A DNA stretch of 36,361 nt from Janibacter anophelis NBRC 107843 (GCF_001570945.1 NZ_BCSQ01000036.1:1-36361); one strand, 5' to 3'; numbered from the stretch's first letter, positions 15,914 through 24,687 are shown. Translations and numbers: made by a program. The notes: generated from the letters alone by a model not told the origin.

Positions 15914-17410
15914 ATGAGCACCCCCACCCGCATCACCCACCTCGTCGGTCACGCCCCGTGGCAGGGGGAGCCGGGCCGCACCTCCGAGGTCTTCAACCCC
16001 GCCACCGGCGAGGTCACCGGCGCGCTCGACCTGGCCGATGCCGCGACCGTCGACGAGGTCGTGGCCGTGGCGAAGGGGGCGTGGCAGGACTGGCGCCACG
16101 TCTCGTTGGCGCGTCGGGTGCGCATCCTCTTCGCCTTCCGCCAGCTCCTCGAGGAGCGCAAGGACGAGATCGCCCTGGCGATCACCGCTGAGCACGGCAA
16201 GACCTACGACGACGCGAAGGCCGAGATCGCGCGCGGGCAGGAGGCCGTCGAGTTCGCCTGCGGCATCCCGCACCTGCTCAAGGGCGGCTTCTCGGAAAAC
16301 GTCTCGACGAGCATCGACGCCTACTCGATCCTCCAGCCGCTCGGTGTCGTCGGGATCATCTCGCCCTTCAACTTCCCGGCGATGGTGCCGCTGTGGTTCG
16401 TCCCCGTGGCCGTCGCGACGGGCAACACCGTCGTGATCAAGCCGAGCGAAAAGGACCCGACCGCGGTCAACCTCATCGCGGACCTGTGGCGCGAGGCCGG
16501 CCTGCCCGAGGGTGTCGTCAATGTCGTCCACGGTGACAAGGAGGCCGTCGACGCCCTGCTCGACCACCCCGACGTCAAGGCGATCTCCTTCGTCGGGTCC
16601 ACCCCCATCGCCCGCTACGTCTACGAGCGCGGGGTGGCGGCCGGCAAGCGAGTCCAGGCCCTCGGTGGGGCCAAGAACCACATGCTCGTCCTGCCCGATG
16701 CCGACCTCGACCTCGCCGCCGATGCCGCGGTCTCGGCCGGGTACGGCGCGGCCGGCGAGCGGTGCATGGCGATCTCCGTCGTGCTGGCCACCGAGTCGAT
16801 CGCCGACGAGCTCGTCGCCAAGATCGCCGAGCGCACCCGCACGCTGCGCACGGGGGACGGCATGGGCGAGTCCGACATGGGCCCCCTCGTCACGCGCGCC
16901 CACCTCGACAAGGTGACCGGCTACGTCGAGGACGGTGTCGCCGCGGGCGCCGAGCTCGTCATCGACGGGCGTGAGGGAGCGGGCGATATCGGCCCGGGCT
17001 TCTTCCTCGCGCCGACCCTCTTCGACCGGGTGACGCCGGACATGTCGATCTACACCGACGAGATCTTCGGCCCGGTGCTGTCGGTCGTGCGCGTGGCCTC
17101 CTACGACGAGGGCCTGCAGCTGATCAACGACAACCCCTACGGCAACGGCACGACGATCTTCACCAACGACGGCGGGGCCGCGCGCCGATTCCAGCACGAG
17201 GTCGAGGTCGGCATGGTCGGCATCAACGTCCCGATCCCGACGCCGATGGCGTACTACTCCTTCGGCGGGTGGAAGAACTCGCTCTTCGGTGACACCCACG
17301 CCCACGGCATCGAGGGCGTGCACTTCTTCACCCGGACCAAGGCGGTCACCCAGCGCTGGCTCGACCCGAGCCACGGTGGGCTCAACCTCGGGTTCCCGCA
17401 GAACGACTGA
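15914..17410 (+). CDS. mmsA: CoA-acylating (methyl)malonate-semialdehyde dehydrogenase
   Basis: This 498-residue aldehyde dehydrogenase has IISPFNFPAMVPLWFVP, the Glu-less MmsA-type active site with GERCMAISVVL (catalytic Cys near residue 284), and the usual C-terminal YYSFGGWKNSLFGD. MmsA/IolA enzymes convert malonate semialdehyde to acetyl-CoA, the last step of inositol breakdown, and methylmalonate semialdehyde to propionyl-CoA in valine or thymine breakdown. GAGGAGG lies five bases before the ATG. It has its own promoter and an operator-like palindrome, so it can be transcribed apart from the upstream operon but by the same regulator. Confidence 0.93.
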   Translation: MSTPTRITHLVGHAPWQGEPGRTSEVFNPATGEVTGALDLADAATVDEVVAVAKGAWQDWRHVSLARRVRILFAFRQLLEERKDEIALAITAEHGKTYDDAKAEIARGQEAVEFACGIPHLLKGGFSENVSTSIDAYSILQPLGVVGIISPFNFPAMVPLWFVPVAVATGNTVVIKPSEKDPTAVNLIADLWREAGLPEGVVNVVHGDKEAVDALLDHPDVKAISFVGSTPIARYVYERGVAAGKRVQALGGAKNHMLVLPDADLDLAADAAVSAGYGAAGERCMAISVVLATESIADELVAKIAERTRTLRTGDGMGESDMGPLVTRAHLDKVTGYVEDGVAAGAELVIDGREGAGDIGPGFFLAPTLFDRVTPDMSIYTDEIFGPVLSVVRVASYDEGLQLINDNPYGNGTTIFTNDGGAARRFQHEVEVGMVGINVPIPTPMAYYSFGGWKNSLFGDTHAHGIEGVHFFTRTKAVTQRWLDPSHGGLNLGFPQND

Positions 17411-17457
17411 CGACGGCGTTCAGGTGGCACGGAACGACTGACTGGCCCACTCCCGCT

Positions 17458-17506
17458 GGGTCGAGGTACCCGCAGCCCTCCAGGAGGGCCGTGGGTACCT
17501 CGACCC
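17458..17506. terminator. strong bidirectional terminator between convergent genes
   Basis: A perfect 14-base outer stem (GGGTCGAGGTACCC with its complement at 17493-17506) encloses a 3-base mismatch on each side and an inner 6-base stem GCCCTC/GAGGGC with loop CAG. It lies between mmsA and the convergent gene ending at 17519. An 11-base direct repeat (GAACGACTGAC at 17401 and 17432) covers the mmsA stop and precedes the hairpin. Confidence 0.75.
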
Positions 17507-17518
17507 GGAGCAGAGGAC

Positions 17519-18151
17519 TCAGAGGACGAAGGCGCGGGCGGCTGCGACCCCCTTCGCCACGTCCCACCCGGAGAAGGCCACGGCGGCCAACTGCTCCTCG
17601 GTGACCGCCGGTCCGGCCTGGACGAGTGCGTCGACGGCCTCCTGGTCGACCTCCGCCTCGAGCTGCTCGTCGAGGGCAGTGGTGTCGAGGAAGTCGACGA
17701 GGCTCGCGACGGTGTCGTCGTGGCTGAGGAAGGGCAGCTCCAGCTCCTCGAAGCCGTCCTCGGCCGCGTACTCAGCGCGCTGCCAGCGACCGTCCTCCCA
17801 GCCGTAGGCGAAGGCGACCCACGGGCCGAACTCCTGGTTGAAGTGCTGCTCGAGGGCTTCGCCCCACCAGGCCGGGGCCCCGGCGAGGATGTCGGTCGGC
17901 TCGACACCGAACTCCTGCGCCGTCTCGCCGGCGAAGGTCTGGGAGTACTCGTGGTCCTGACCGAAGAGCAGTGCCCGCCCCTCGGGCAGGAGGACCATGC
18001 TCGCCCAGTTGCCGCCGCCGTCGCCGTGGTGACGCACCGGCCCCTCGGCGCGGACGTCGTCCCAGCCACGGGCATTCCAGATGGCCGCCTCGGCGGCCCA
18101 ACGGTGATTGAGGTCGGTCGGGGTGGGCAGGTCGAGGTCGCGCAAACTCAT
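17519..18151 (-). CDS. hypothetical protein coupled to the lysophospholipase-like gene
   Basis: This 210-residue soluble acidic protein begins MSLRDLDLPTPTDLNHRWAAE and has no signal peptide or transmembrane segment. Notable stretches are HHGDGGGNWASMVLLPEGRALLFGQDHEYS, which looks like a globular beta-rich domain, and a helical C-terminus. I do not recognise the family. Its ATG overlaps the stop of the upstream hydrolase gene (ATGA), so the two proteins are probably made together. Confidence 0.78.
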   Translation of the reverse strand: MSLRDLDLPTPTDLNHRWAAEAAIWNARGWDDVRAEGPVRHHGDGGGNWASMVLLPEGRALLFGQDHEYSQTFAGETAQEFGVEPTDILAGAPAWWGEALEQHFNQEFGPWVAFAYGWEDGRWQRAEYAAEDGFEELELPFLSHDDTVASLVDFLDTTALDEQLEAEVDQEAVDALVQAGPAVTEEQLAAVAFSGWDVAKGVAAARAFVL

Positions 18152-18960
18152 CGATCGATCTCCTGGTGGATGAAGGCGAGGACGTCGTCGAGGACCTCTT
18201 CGCGGTTGGTCTCGTTGAAGATCTCGTGCCGGGCGCCGGGGTAGCGCTTGGACGGGGCCTGGTCGGGCGCGATGTGCGCCCAGCCCTCGTCGCTCGGGCC
18301 GATCGGGACGAGCTGGTCGTCCTCGCCGTGCAGCCAGATCGTCGGGACGGTGAGGCGCCCGCCGAGGGTGATCGCCTCGAGCGCCGCCTTGAGCGCCCGC
18401 AGCGTCGGCCGCTTGAAGTCGCCGTGCCACACGAGCTCGTCCTGCTCGTAGGCGCGGCCGACGTCGGGGTCGCGGCTGAGGGTCGTGATGTCGATCGGCG
18501 TCGGCGGGATCTCGTCGAGGTCGGCGAGCGCGGTCGGCTCCCACGACCCGAGGACGGGGCCGGAGAGCACCGTGGCGGTGAGCCGGTCGGCGTGGCGCTG
18601 GGTGTAGCGCGCGGCGATCATGCCCCCCATCGAGTGCCCGATGAGCACGACCGGCAGGTCGGCGTGCTCCTCGCGGGCGCGCTGCACGAGCAGGTCGAGG
18701 TCGTCGACGACCCGCTCGAAGTCCTCGATGAGCACCCGCTCACCCTCGCTGCGCCCGTGGCCGACGTGGTCGTGCGCGTAGACGACGGCGCCGTCGGCGG
18801 TCAGGCGGTCGGCGACCCACTGGTAGCGCCCGATGTGCTCGCCGTAGCCGTGGGCGATGACGGTCACCCACGTCGGGTCGCCCGGCGGGTCCCACCGTGA
18901 GCCGATGAGCAGGCCGGCGTGGCCCTGGGTCTCGATGTCCTCGGGCGGGATGGAGCTCAC
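18148..18960 (-). CDS. alpha/beta hydrolase, monoacylglycerol lipase / lysophospholipase type
   Basis: This 270-residue protein has an oxyanion-hole HGYGEH at residues 38-43, HDHVGHGRSEG near 63-73, and the nucleophile elbow GHSMGG at 108-113 (Ser110). The acid and base residues lie in WLHGEDDQLVP and GARHEIFNE. These are hallmarks of PldB-like hydrolases (Hydrolase_4). The GTG at 18960 has AGGAGG five bases upstream. There is no signal peptide, so it is cytoplasmic or loosely membrane-attached. It is divergent from the MocD-like gene across a 220-base region; a functional link to inositol metabolism is not shown. Confidence 0.88.
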   Translation of the reverse strand: MSSIPPEDIETQGHAGLLIGSRWDPPGDPTWVTVIAHGYGEHIGRYQWVADRLTADGAVVYAHDHVGHGRSEGERVLIEDFERVVDDLDLLVQRAREEHADLPVVLIGHSMGGMIAARYTQRHADRLTATVLSGPVLGSWEPTALADLDEIPPTPIDITTLSRDPDVGRAYEQDELVWHGDFKRPTLRALKAALEAITLGGRLTVPTIWLHGEDDQLVPIGPSDEGWAHIAPDQAPSKRYPGARHEIFNETNREEVLDDVLAFIHQEIDR

Positions 18961-19077
18961 GGGTTCCTCCTGGGTGACGTCGGTGTCCGGGTCCAGTCTG
19001 TCAGCGGGGGCGGAGCGAAGGGAGGGGCGTCCCGCCCTTCGTCCGTGCGGTGGGCGGCGGTGTCGACCGAAGGGGGA

Positions 19078-19106
19078 TTGACGCGCGCTCCTCCCTTCGC
19101 CACAAT
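19078..19106 (+). promoter_or_regulatory. promoter of the MocDEF-like operon
   Basis: TTGACG (19078-19083), 17 bases, then CACAAT (19101-19106) make a good sigma-70-type promoter. The expected start near 19113 falls inside the palindrome at 19108-19123. The leader would be about 68 bases, with AAAGGAG at 19169-19175. Confidence 0.65.
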
Positions 19107-19107
19107 C

Positions 19108-19123
19108 GTGGGACCGGTCCCAC
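19108..19123. promoter_or_regulatory. LacI-family operator
   Basis: GTGGGACCGGTCCCAC is a perfect 16-base palindrome with the central CG expected for LacI/GalR repressors, and it resembles the TGGGAGCGCTCCCA type of actinobacterial operator. It begins one base after the -10 hexamer and covers the start point, an ideal place for repression by the LacI protein encoded at the end of the same operon. Confidence 0.7.
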
Positions 19124-19180
19124 ACCCTGCAGGCGCCTGGGCGGATGCGCAGGAGGGGCCACGACGGCAAAGGAGCCGAC

Positions 19181-20293
19181 ATGGGCACGCGCAATCGTCT
19201 CGCCTGGTACTCGCTGCAGGGTGAGGCCACCGACTTCGCGGTCGAGCACGGCCTGAGCGCCGCCGACTGGTACCGCACCGACATCCCGCGCAAGCGGATG
19301 AAGGAACTCATGCGCCGCTCGGACGCCCCCGCCATCCGCGACACGATCATCTGGCTCGGACTCATCCTGCTCAGCGGCGCGGGGATCGTCGTGACGTGGG
19401 GGTCGTGGTGGGTGCTCCCCTTCGCCCTCGTCTACGGGGTGCTCTACGGCTCCGCCGGCGACTCGCGGTGGCACGAGGCCGGCCACGGCACGGCGTTCAG
19501 GACGCGCTGGATGGACCAAGCGGTCTACCAGATCGCGTGCTTCTTCATGATGCGCAACCCGGTCACCTGGCGGTACTCGCACGCCCGGCACCACAGCGAC
19601 ACCCTCGTCGTCGGGCGTGACCCGGAGATCGTCGCGATGCGCCCGGCCCGTCTCGGGCGCATCCTGCTCAACCTCGTCGGGCTCGTCGACGTGCCGCAGG
19701 CGATCGCCACGATGCTGCGCCTCTCCGCCGGCCGTCTCTCCGGGGACGAGCGCGACTACGTCCCCACGGAGGAGCGCGCCGCCGCGATCCGCATCGCCCG
19801 CATCTGGCTGGCCATCTACGCCGCGGTCATCGCGATCGCCGTCGTCACCGCGTCATGGCTGCCGCTCGTGCTGGTGGGCGGGCCGCGGCTCTACGGGTGC
19901 TTCATGCATGTCGTCTACGGGCTGACGCAGCACTCGGGCCTGGGCGAAAACGTCATCGACCACCGGCTCAACACCCGCACGGTGCTCATGGGGCCGATCA
20001 ACCGGTTCCTCTACTGGAACATGAACTTCCACATCGAGCACCACATGTATCCGATGGTCCCGTACCACCGGCTGCCCGAGCTGCACGAGCAGATGCGGCA
20101 CGACACCCCCGAGCCGTACCCCGGCCTCATCGCCGCCTACCGCGAGATCATCCCGGCGGTCCTGCGCCAGCTGCGCGACCCGTCGTACTTCGTGCGGCGC
20201 GAGCTGCCCGGGACGGCCGCCCCCTTCCACGGCCCGGTCGACGGCCTGCTGCCGACCTCGGCCGCCACCACGAGCGCCGCGACCGCGGCCTGA
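19181..20293 (+). CDS. MocD-like membrane di-iron hydroxylase (fatty acid desaturase superfamily)
   Basis: This 370-residue protein has three histidine boxes: HEAGH (residues 98-102), HARHH (134-138) and HIEHH (284-288). It also has a QHSGLGENVIDH segment near 250-261. Hydrophobic segments lie around 56-90 and 205-235. This is the pattern of membrane di-iron oxygenases. WYRTDIPRKRMKELMRR at the N-terminus and the following Rieske ferredoxin and reductase genes match rhizobial MocD, required to demethylate 3-O-methyl-scyllo-inosamine. I infer O-demethylation of a methylated inositol, forming formaldehyde. A fatty-acid desaturase or alkane hydroxylase role is the main alternative. AAAGGAG lies five bases before the ATG. 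Confidence 0.82.
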   Translation: MGTRNRLAWYSLQGEATDFAVEHGLSAADWYRTDIPRKRMKELMRRSDAPAIRDTIIWLGLILLSGAGIVVTWGSWWVLPFALVYGVLYGSAGDSRWHEAGHGTAFRTRWMDQAVYQIACFFMMRNPVTWRYSHARHHSDTLVVGRDPEIVAMRPARLGRILLNLVGLVDVPQAIATMLRLSAGRLSGDERDYVPTEERAAAIRIARIWLAIYAAVIAIAVVTASWLPLVLVGGPRLYGCFMHVVYGLTQHSGLGENVIDHRLNTRTVLMGPINRFLYWNMNFHIEHHMYPMVPYHRLPELHEQMRHDTPEPYPGLIAAYREIIPAVLRQLRDPSYFVRRELPGTAAPFHGPVDGLLPTSAATTSAATAA

Positions 20294-20304
20294 GAGGAGT
20301 CACC

Positions 20305-20616
20305 ATGGGTTGGACCAGGGTCTGCGCCGTCGACGACGTCGAGGAGGAGGACGTCATCGGCGTGAGCATCGACGGTCGGGACGTGGCGGTCTACCGCGAC
20401 GAGGACGGTGAGTTCTTCGCCAGCGACGGTCACTGCACGCACGAGCGGATGCTCCTGTGCGAGGGTCTGGTCATGGACGGCATCATCGAGTGCCCGAAGC
20501 ACAACGGGCGCTTCCGCATCTCCGACGGGCGCGCCATGGGCGCCCCCGTGACCGTGGACCTGCGCACCTACCGGGTGCTCGTGGAGGGTGGGGAGGTCCA
20601 TGTCGACCTCGGCTGA
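20305..20616 (+). CDS. mocE: MocE-family Rieske [2Fe-2S] ferredoxin
   Basis: This 103-residue protein has the Rieske cluster ligands C44-T-H46 and C63-P-K-H66, 17 residues apart, and a beta-rich fold typical of small Rieske ferredoxins. It should carry electrons from the reductase encoded next to the di-iron hydroxylase encoded before. Sequence and gene order match the MocE family. GAGAGGAG lies five bases before the ATG. Its last 17 bases overlap the reductase gene. Confidence 0.9.
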   Translation: MGWTRVCAVDDVEEEDVIGVSIDGRDVAVYRDEDGEFFASDGHCTHERMLLCEGLVMDGIIECPKHNGRFRISDGRAMGAPVTVDLRTYRVLVEGGEVHVDLG

Positions 20617-21835
20617 GCCGCAGCGGATCGTCGTGGTCGGCGCGGGCGAGTGCGGCACGCATGCAGCGATGGCCTTGCGGGACAAGGGCTTTGGTGGATC
20701 CATCACCCTCATCGGCCGGGAGAGCGTGCACGCCTACGAGCGTCCACCGTTGTCCAAGGGGGCGCTGGCAGCAGAGGAGACCGAGCTGGTCCACCCGTGG
20801 TCGCCGGAGCAGCTCGCCGAGGCCGGGATCGACCTGCAGCTGGGTGTCGAGGTGACCGGGATAGACCTCGCGGCCGGCACCGTCACGACGGACGAAGGGA
20901 AGGTCCCCTGGGACCGTCTGCTCCTCGCTCTCGGCTCCGACGTGCGTCGCCTCGAGCTCGACGACGTCACCTACCTGCGCACCCATGAGGACGCGGCGGC
21001 CCTGCGGGAGCTGTTGCGGCCCGAGGGGCACCTGCTCGTCATCGGCGCGGGCTTCATCGGCCTCGAGATCGCCGCCGGTGCGCGCGAGCGCGGCATGGAG
21101 GTCACGGTCGTCGAGGCCGGTCCGCGGGCCCTGGGCCGGATCGTCCCGCAGGAGGTGGCCGAGCAGGTCGCCGCGCTGCACGCCGAGCACGGCGTGGCGC
21201 TGCGCACCTCGACCCTCGTGACCGACCTGCGACGCGAAGGGGGGCGCCTGCGTGCCCTGCTGTCCGACGGTGACGAGGTCGTCGTCGATGCCGTCGTCGC
21301 GGGAGTGGGCGCCGCACCGACCACCGCGCTCGCCGCGGCGGCCGGCCTGGTCGTCGACGACGGGATCGTCGTGGACGAGAGGCTGCGCACCTCCGACCCG
21401 CGGGTCTTCGCGGCGGGGGACTGTGCCTCCTTCCCCGACGCCCGCTCCGGGGGGCGGGTGCGGCTGGAGTCCTGGCGCAACGCGCACGACCAGGCCGTCA
21501 CGGTCGCCGCGTCGATGCTCGGTGAGGAGCAGGCGCACGCGGCGGTCCCGTGGTTCTGGTCCGACCAGTACGACCAGATGCTCTCGGTCGCCGGGCTGCC
21601 CGGCACGGGCGAGCGCTCGGTGCTGCGCCACCGGGACGACGGGGTGCTGCTGCACCTGGGCCTCGACGCCGCCGATCGCCTCGTGCACGCCGCCGCCGTC
21701 GGACCGGGCGCCAGCGTCGCCAAGGACATCCGCGTGGCGGAAAAGCTCATCGCGGCCGCCGTGCCGCTCGATCCGGAGCAGCTCGCGGACCCGGGGGTCC
21801 CCCTTCGCTCCATCCTCAAGGCGGCCACCGCGTGA
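20600..21835 (+). CDS. NAD(P)H-dependent ferredoxin reductase (MocF-like)
   Basis: This 411-residue FAD enzyme has the FAD-binding GAGECG (residues 14-19), YERPPLSKG, the NAD-binding GAGFIG (149-154) and the second FAD motif VFAAGDCASFP, then the C-terminal reductase domain with WFWSDQYD. These are hallmarks of the oxygenase-coupled reductases such as putidaredoxin reductase. It should reduce the Rieske protein encoded upstream. The ATG at 20600 lies inside the ferredoxin gene, with GGAGG three bases upstream. Its stop overlaps the LacI start (GTGA). Confidence 0.9.
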   Translation: MSTSAEPQRIVVVGAGECGTHAAMALRDKGFGGSITLIGRESVHAYERPPLSKGALAAEETELVHPWSPEQLAEAGIDLQLGVEVTGIDLAAGTVTTDEGKVPWDRLLLALGSDVRRLELDDVTYLRTHEDAAALRELLRPEGHLLVIGAGFIGLEIAAGARERGMEVTVVEAGPRALGRIVPQEVAEQVAALHAEHGVALRTSTLVTDLRREGGRLRALLSDGDEVVVDAVVAGVGAAPTTALAAAAGLVVDDGIVVDERLRTSDPRVFAAGDCASFPDARSGGRVRLESWRNAHDQAVTVAASMLGEEQAHAAVPWFWSDQYDQMLSVAGLPGTGERSVLRHRDDGVLLHLGLDAADRLVHAAAVGPGASVAKDIRVAEKLIAAAVPLDPEQLADPGVPLRSILKAATA

Positions 21836-22851
21836 GTCCGCGTCGCGGGGACCACCCGGTCACCCTGCGCACCGTCGCCGAGCGCGCCGGCGTCTCCAAG
21901 TCGTCGGTCTCCCGTGTGCTGCAAGGCTCCTCGCGCGTCTCGCCGGAGGCGAGGGCCGCCGTCGAGGCCGCCATCGCCGAGCTCGGCTACCGGCCCAATG
22001 CCGCCGCGCAGAGCCTGGGCGCGAGCCGCACGCGGACGATCGGGGTGCTCGTCAACGACCTGCGCCAGCCGTGGTTCGTCGACTTCCTCGAGGGGCTCGG
22101 TGAGGGGCTGGCCGAGCACGACCTGCACGCCTTCGTCGCCGACGGGCGGCTCGACCGGGAGCTCGATGACCGCCTGCTCAACGCCTTCGTCGACATGCGG
22201 GTCGACGGGCTGGTGCTCGCCGGGACGATGCCGATCACGGACGCCATCCGCGAGGCGGCGCAACGCCTGCCCACGGTCATCGCCGGCATGCGCGACCTCA
22301 CCCTGCCGACGGTCGACGTCGTCGCCGAGGACGACGCGGAGGGGGCGCGGCTGGCGGTCGAGCACCTCGTCGGCCTGGGGCACGAGCGGATCGCACACAT
22401 CGCGGGGCCGGACGCCGAGGTCTTCCGCCAGCGCCGCGCTGGCTACGAGGCCGCGATGCGCGCCGCCGGGCTCGCCGAGCACATCCGGGTCGTGACCTCA
22501 GACATCACCGAGGACGACGGGTTCGCCTGCGGGACAAGGCTCTTCGGTCGCTGCGGGCCGACCGCGGTCTTCACCGTCAACGACCTCGTGTGCGTGGGCG
22601 CGATGGCCGCGGCCCGGGACGCCGGACTGTCCGTGCCGGGGGAGGTCTCCTTCGTCGGCTTCGACGACAGCAGCATCGCGCGGATGCGGTGGGTGGGCCT
22701 GACGAGCGTCGACATCCAGCCGCGCACTGTGGGGTCGGTCGCGGCGGATCTGATCGTCGAGCGCATCGCCGAGCCGGAGCGACCCGCCCGTGAGCACCTC
22801 GTCGCGCCGGTGCTGCGGGAGCGGACCTCCACCGGCCCGGCTCCCGTCTGA
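21832..22851 (+). CDS. LacI-family repressor of the MocDEF-like operon
   Basis: This 339-residue regulator has a LacI helix-turn-helix and hinge at residues 10-62 (TLRTVAERAGVSKSSVSRVL, then LGYRPNAAAQSLG). A periplasmic-binding-like sugar domain follows: IGVLVNDLRQPWFVDFLEGL, VDGLVLAGTMP, GHERIAHIAGP and VSFVGFDDSSIARMRW. It is the last gene of the operon and overlaps the reductase stop, so it is probably autoregulated through the operator at 19108-19123. The effector is unknown; an inositol derivative is likely from context. The gene converges on the next one with only eight bases between stops. Confidence 0.9.
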   Translation: MSPRRGDHPVTLRTVAERAGVSKSSVSRVLQGSSRVSPEARAAVEAAIAELGYRPNAAAQSLGASRTRTIGVLVNDLRQPWFVDFLEGLGEGLAEHDLHAFVADGRLDRELDDRLLNAFVDMRVDGLVLAGTMPITDAIREAAQRLPTVIAGMRDLTLPTVDVVAEDDAEGARLAVEHLVGLGHERIAHIAGPDAEVFRQRRAGYEAAMRAAGLAEHIRVVTSDITEDDGFACGTRLFGRCGPTAVFTVNDLVCVGAMAAARDAGLSVPGEVSFVGFDDSSIARMRWVGLTSVDIQPRTVGSVAADLIVERIAEPERPAREHLVAPVLRERTSTGPAPV

Positions 22852-22859
22852 GCGACGGA

Positions 22860-23885
22860 TCACCCGCCCACGGCGGCCCGGACCTCCTCGATCGTCACCG
22901 GTCGGCCCTCACGCGCCGCGAGCGTCGCGGCCTCGGCGGTCCACGCCGTGCCCATCGCGTCGGCGACGGTGCACGGGTTGTCGACCTCACCGGCGGCCAC
23001 CCGGGTGAAGACCCCGAGCTCGAGGCGGAAGGCCTCGGCGAGCCGGTCCATGAAGAACTCGTGCGCCGGCCCACCCGGCCACGTGACACCCGGCGTCGTC
23101 GAGCGAAGGGGGAGCCCCTCGTCGAGTCCCGCCGCCACCGCATCGCGCACGCCGTGCACCTCGAGCCGCACGTCGTACCCGCGGCCGTTGGTGCGGGTGT
23201 TGGACACGACGCCGATCGTCCCGTCGGAGAGCGTCAGCAGCGTCGACGCGCTGGAGAAGTCACCGTGGTCGGCGTACATCTCTGCCGGCGCGTCGGGGTC
23301 GACCGATCCGACGGCGTGCACCTGCACGACCTCCTGGCCGGTCACCCACCGCACCGCGTCGAAGTCGTGCACCGAGCAGTCGCGGAAGAGCCCACCGCTC
23401 ACCGCGAGGTAGGCCGCCGGGGGAGGAGCGGGGTCGAGGGTCGTGGAGCGCACCGTCGTCACGCGCCCGAGCTCACCCGACACCACGGCCTCCCGCGCGG
23501 CGACGAAGGCCGGGTCGAAGCGTCGCGGGTACCCGATCTGGACCGGCACGTCGCTGCCGGCTACGGCCGCCTCGACCGCGATCGACTCGGCGATGGTGCC
23601 GGCGACCGGCTTCTCGCAGAGGGTGGGGACCCCCTTGGCCACCGCTGCGCGGATGAGGTCGGCGTGCGCATTGGTCGCCGCCGCGATGACGACGCCGTCG
23701 ACGCCCGAGGCGAGCAAGGCGTCAGGTGAGTCGACCGCGCGGGCCTTGCCGATCCGCCCGGTCACCGCGTCGACCGCGGCAGCGACGGGGTCGGTGACGA
23801 CGAGCTCCGCGACGTGCTCGAGCCCGGCGAGGGTGTCGGCGTGGAAGGCGCCGATGCGCCCGAGTCCGATGAGTCCGATGCGCAT
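22860..23885 (-). CDS. Gfo/Idh/MocA oxidoreductase, paralogue of the first iolG
   Basis: This 341-residue dehydrogenase opens MRIGLIGLGRIGAFHADTL, almost the same as the protein at 4835-5857. It shares CEKPVAGTIAES, GGLFRDCSVHDFDAVRWVTG with the catalytic Asp/His pair, and PVQIGYPRRFDPAF. I infer an inositol-type 2-dehydrogenase, perhaps for the product of the neighbouring oxygenase or dioxygenase (compare MocA in rhizobia). The start is the ATG at 23885; one base separates it from the upstream SDR stop, so it is cotranscribed with the SDR and PhyH genes. Confidence 0.87.
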   Translation of the reverse strand: MRIGLIGLGRIGAFHADTLAGLEHVAELVVTDPVAAAVDAVTGRIGKARAVDSPDALLASGVDGVVIAAATNAHADLIRAAVAKGVPTLCEKPVAGTIAESIAVEAAVAGSDVPVQIGYPRRFDPAFVAAREAVVSGELGRVTTVRSTTLDPAPPPAAYLAVSGGLFRDCSVHDFDAVRWVTGQEVVQVHAVGSVDPDAPAEMYADHGDFSSASTLLTLSDGTIGVVSNTRTNGRGYDVRLEVHGVRDAVAAGLDEGLPLRSTTPGVTWPGGPAHEFFMDRLAEAFRLELGVFTRVAAGEVDNPCTVADAMGTAWTAEAATLAAREGRPVTIEEVRAAVGG

Positions 23886-23886
23886 C

Positions 23887-24657
23887 TCAGTCCTGCCCTC
23901 CGATGACCTGCTGGTCCCAGTCGATGACGGAGCCGGTGACGACCCCGCTGCGGTCCGAGAGCAGGAAGACGACCGCGTCCGCGACCTCGTCGACCTGCCC
24001 GAGCTTGCCCATGGGCAGCCTGGCATTGGCCTGCTCCACCCAGTCGTCGCCGGCGTCGTGCCAGCGCCGTTGCGTCGCGTCCTCGCCTGACGTCTGCGTC
24101 CACCCGATGTTGAGCGCGTTGACCCGGATCCGGTCGAAGCGGTGGGCGTGGGCGACATTTTTCGTCAGTCCGGCCAGCCCGGCCTTGGCCGCGACATAGG
24201 GCGCGAGGTAGGGCTGCCCGCCCTGCGCGCTGATGCTCGAGATGTTGACGATCGTGCCCGGCGCCCGCCGCGAGGTCATGTCCGCGATCGCCGCCTGCAT
24301 GGTGAAGAAGGGGCCGCGCAGGTTGGTCGCGATCTGCCGGTCGAAGAGCTCGGGCGTCGTGTCGAGGATCGAACCCCTGTCGGTCAGACCGGCGCAGTTG
24401 ACGAGGCAGTCGACCCGCCCGTGGCGTTCGATCGCCTGTGCCACAACGCCCTTCGCCTGCTCGGGGTCGGAGACGTCGCCGGTGACGGCGCTTGCGGCGC
24501 CCCCGATCTCTGCGACGAGGGCGTCCCCTGGCTCGGGTCGCCGTCCCGTGACGACGACGGTGGCGCCCTCGCGGGCGGCGGCGCGGGCGATGCCGGCGCC
24601 GAGCCCGGAGGTGCCGCCCACGACGAGGACGACCTTGTCGGTGAGGAGCTGCTGCAT
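23887..24657 (-). CDS. short-chain dehydrogenase/reductase
   Basis: This 256-residue classical SDR has the cofactor motif GGTSGLG at residues 14-20, NCAG at 87-90, N112, S141, and the YVAAK catalytic pair Y154/K158. All catalytic residues are present. The absence of a basic residue in the motif and TGRRPEP after strand 2 leave NAD versus NADP open. It lies between the PhyH-type and Gfo/Idh genes and probably oxidises a hydroxyl group of the same substrate or intermediate. The substrate cannot be read from the sequence. Confidence 0.88.
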   Translation of the reverse strand: MQQLLTDKVVLVVGGTSGLGAGIARAAAREGATVVVTGRRPEPGDALVAEIGGAASAVTGDVSDPEQAKGVVAQAIERHGRVDCLVNCAGLTDRGSILDTTPELFDRQIATNLRGPFFTMQAAIADMTSRRAPGTIVNISSISAQGGQPYLAPYVAAKAGLAGLTKNVAHAHRFDRIRVNALNIGWTQTSGEDATQRRWHDAGDDWVEQANARLPMGKLGQVDEVADAVVFLLSDRSGVVTGSVIDWDQQVIGGQD

Positions 24658-24687
24658 GTGCGGTCCTGTCTGTGGGGACGAAGGGGA

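Noticed and set aside
20483-22482. Long minus-strand open frames opposite the reductase and LacI genes
   Set aside because: The plus-strand genes have complete cofactor and DNA-binding motifs and tight overlaps. The antisense products are compositionally biased and have no recognisable domain.
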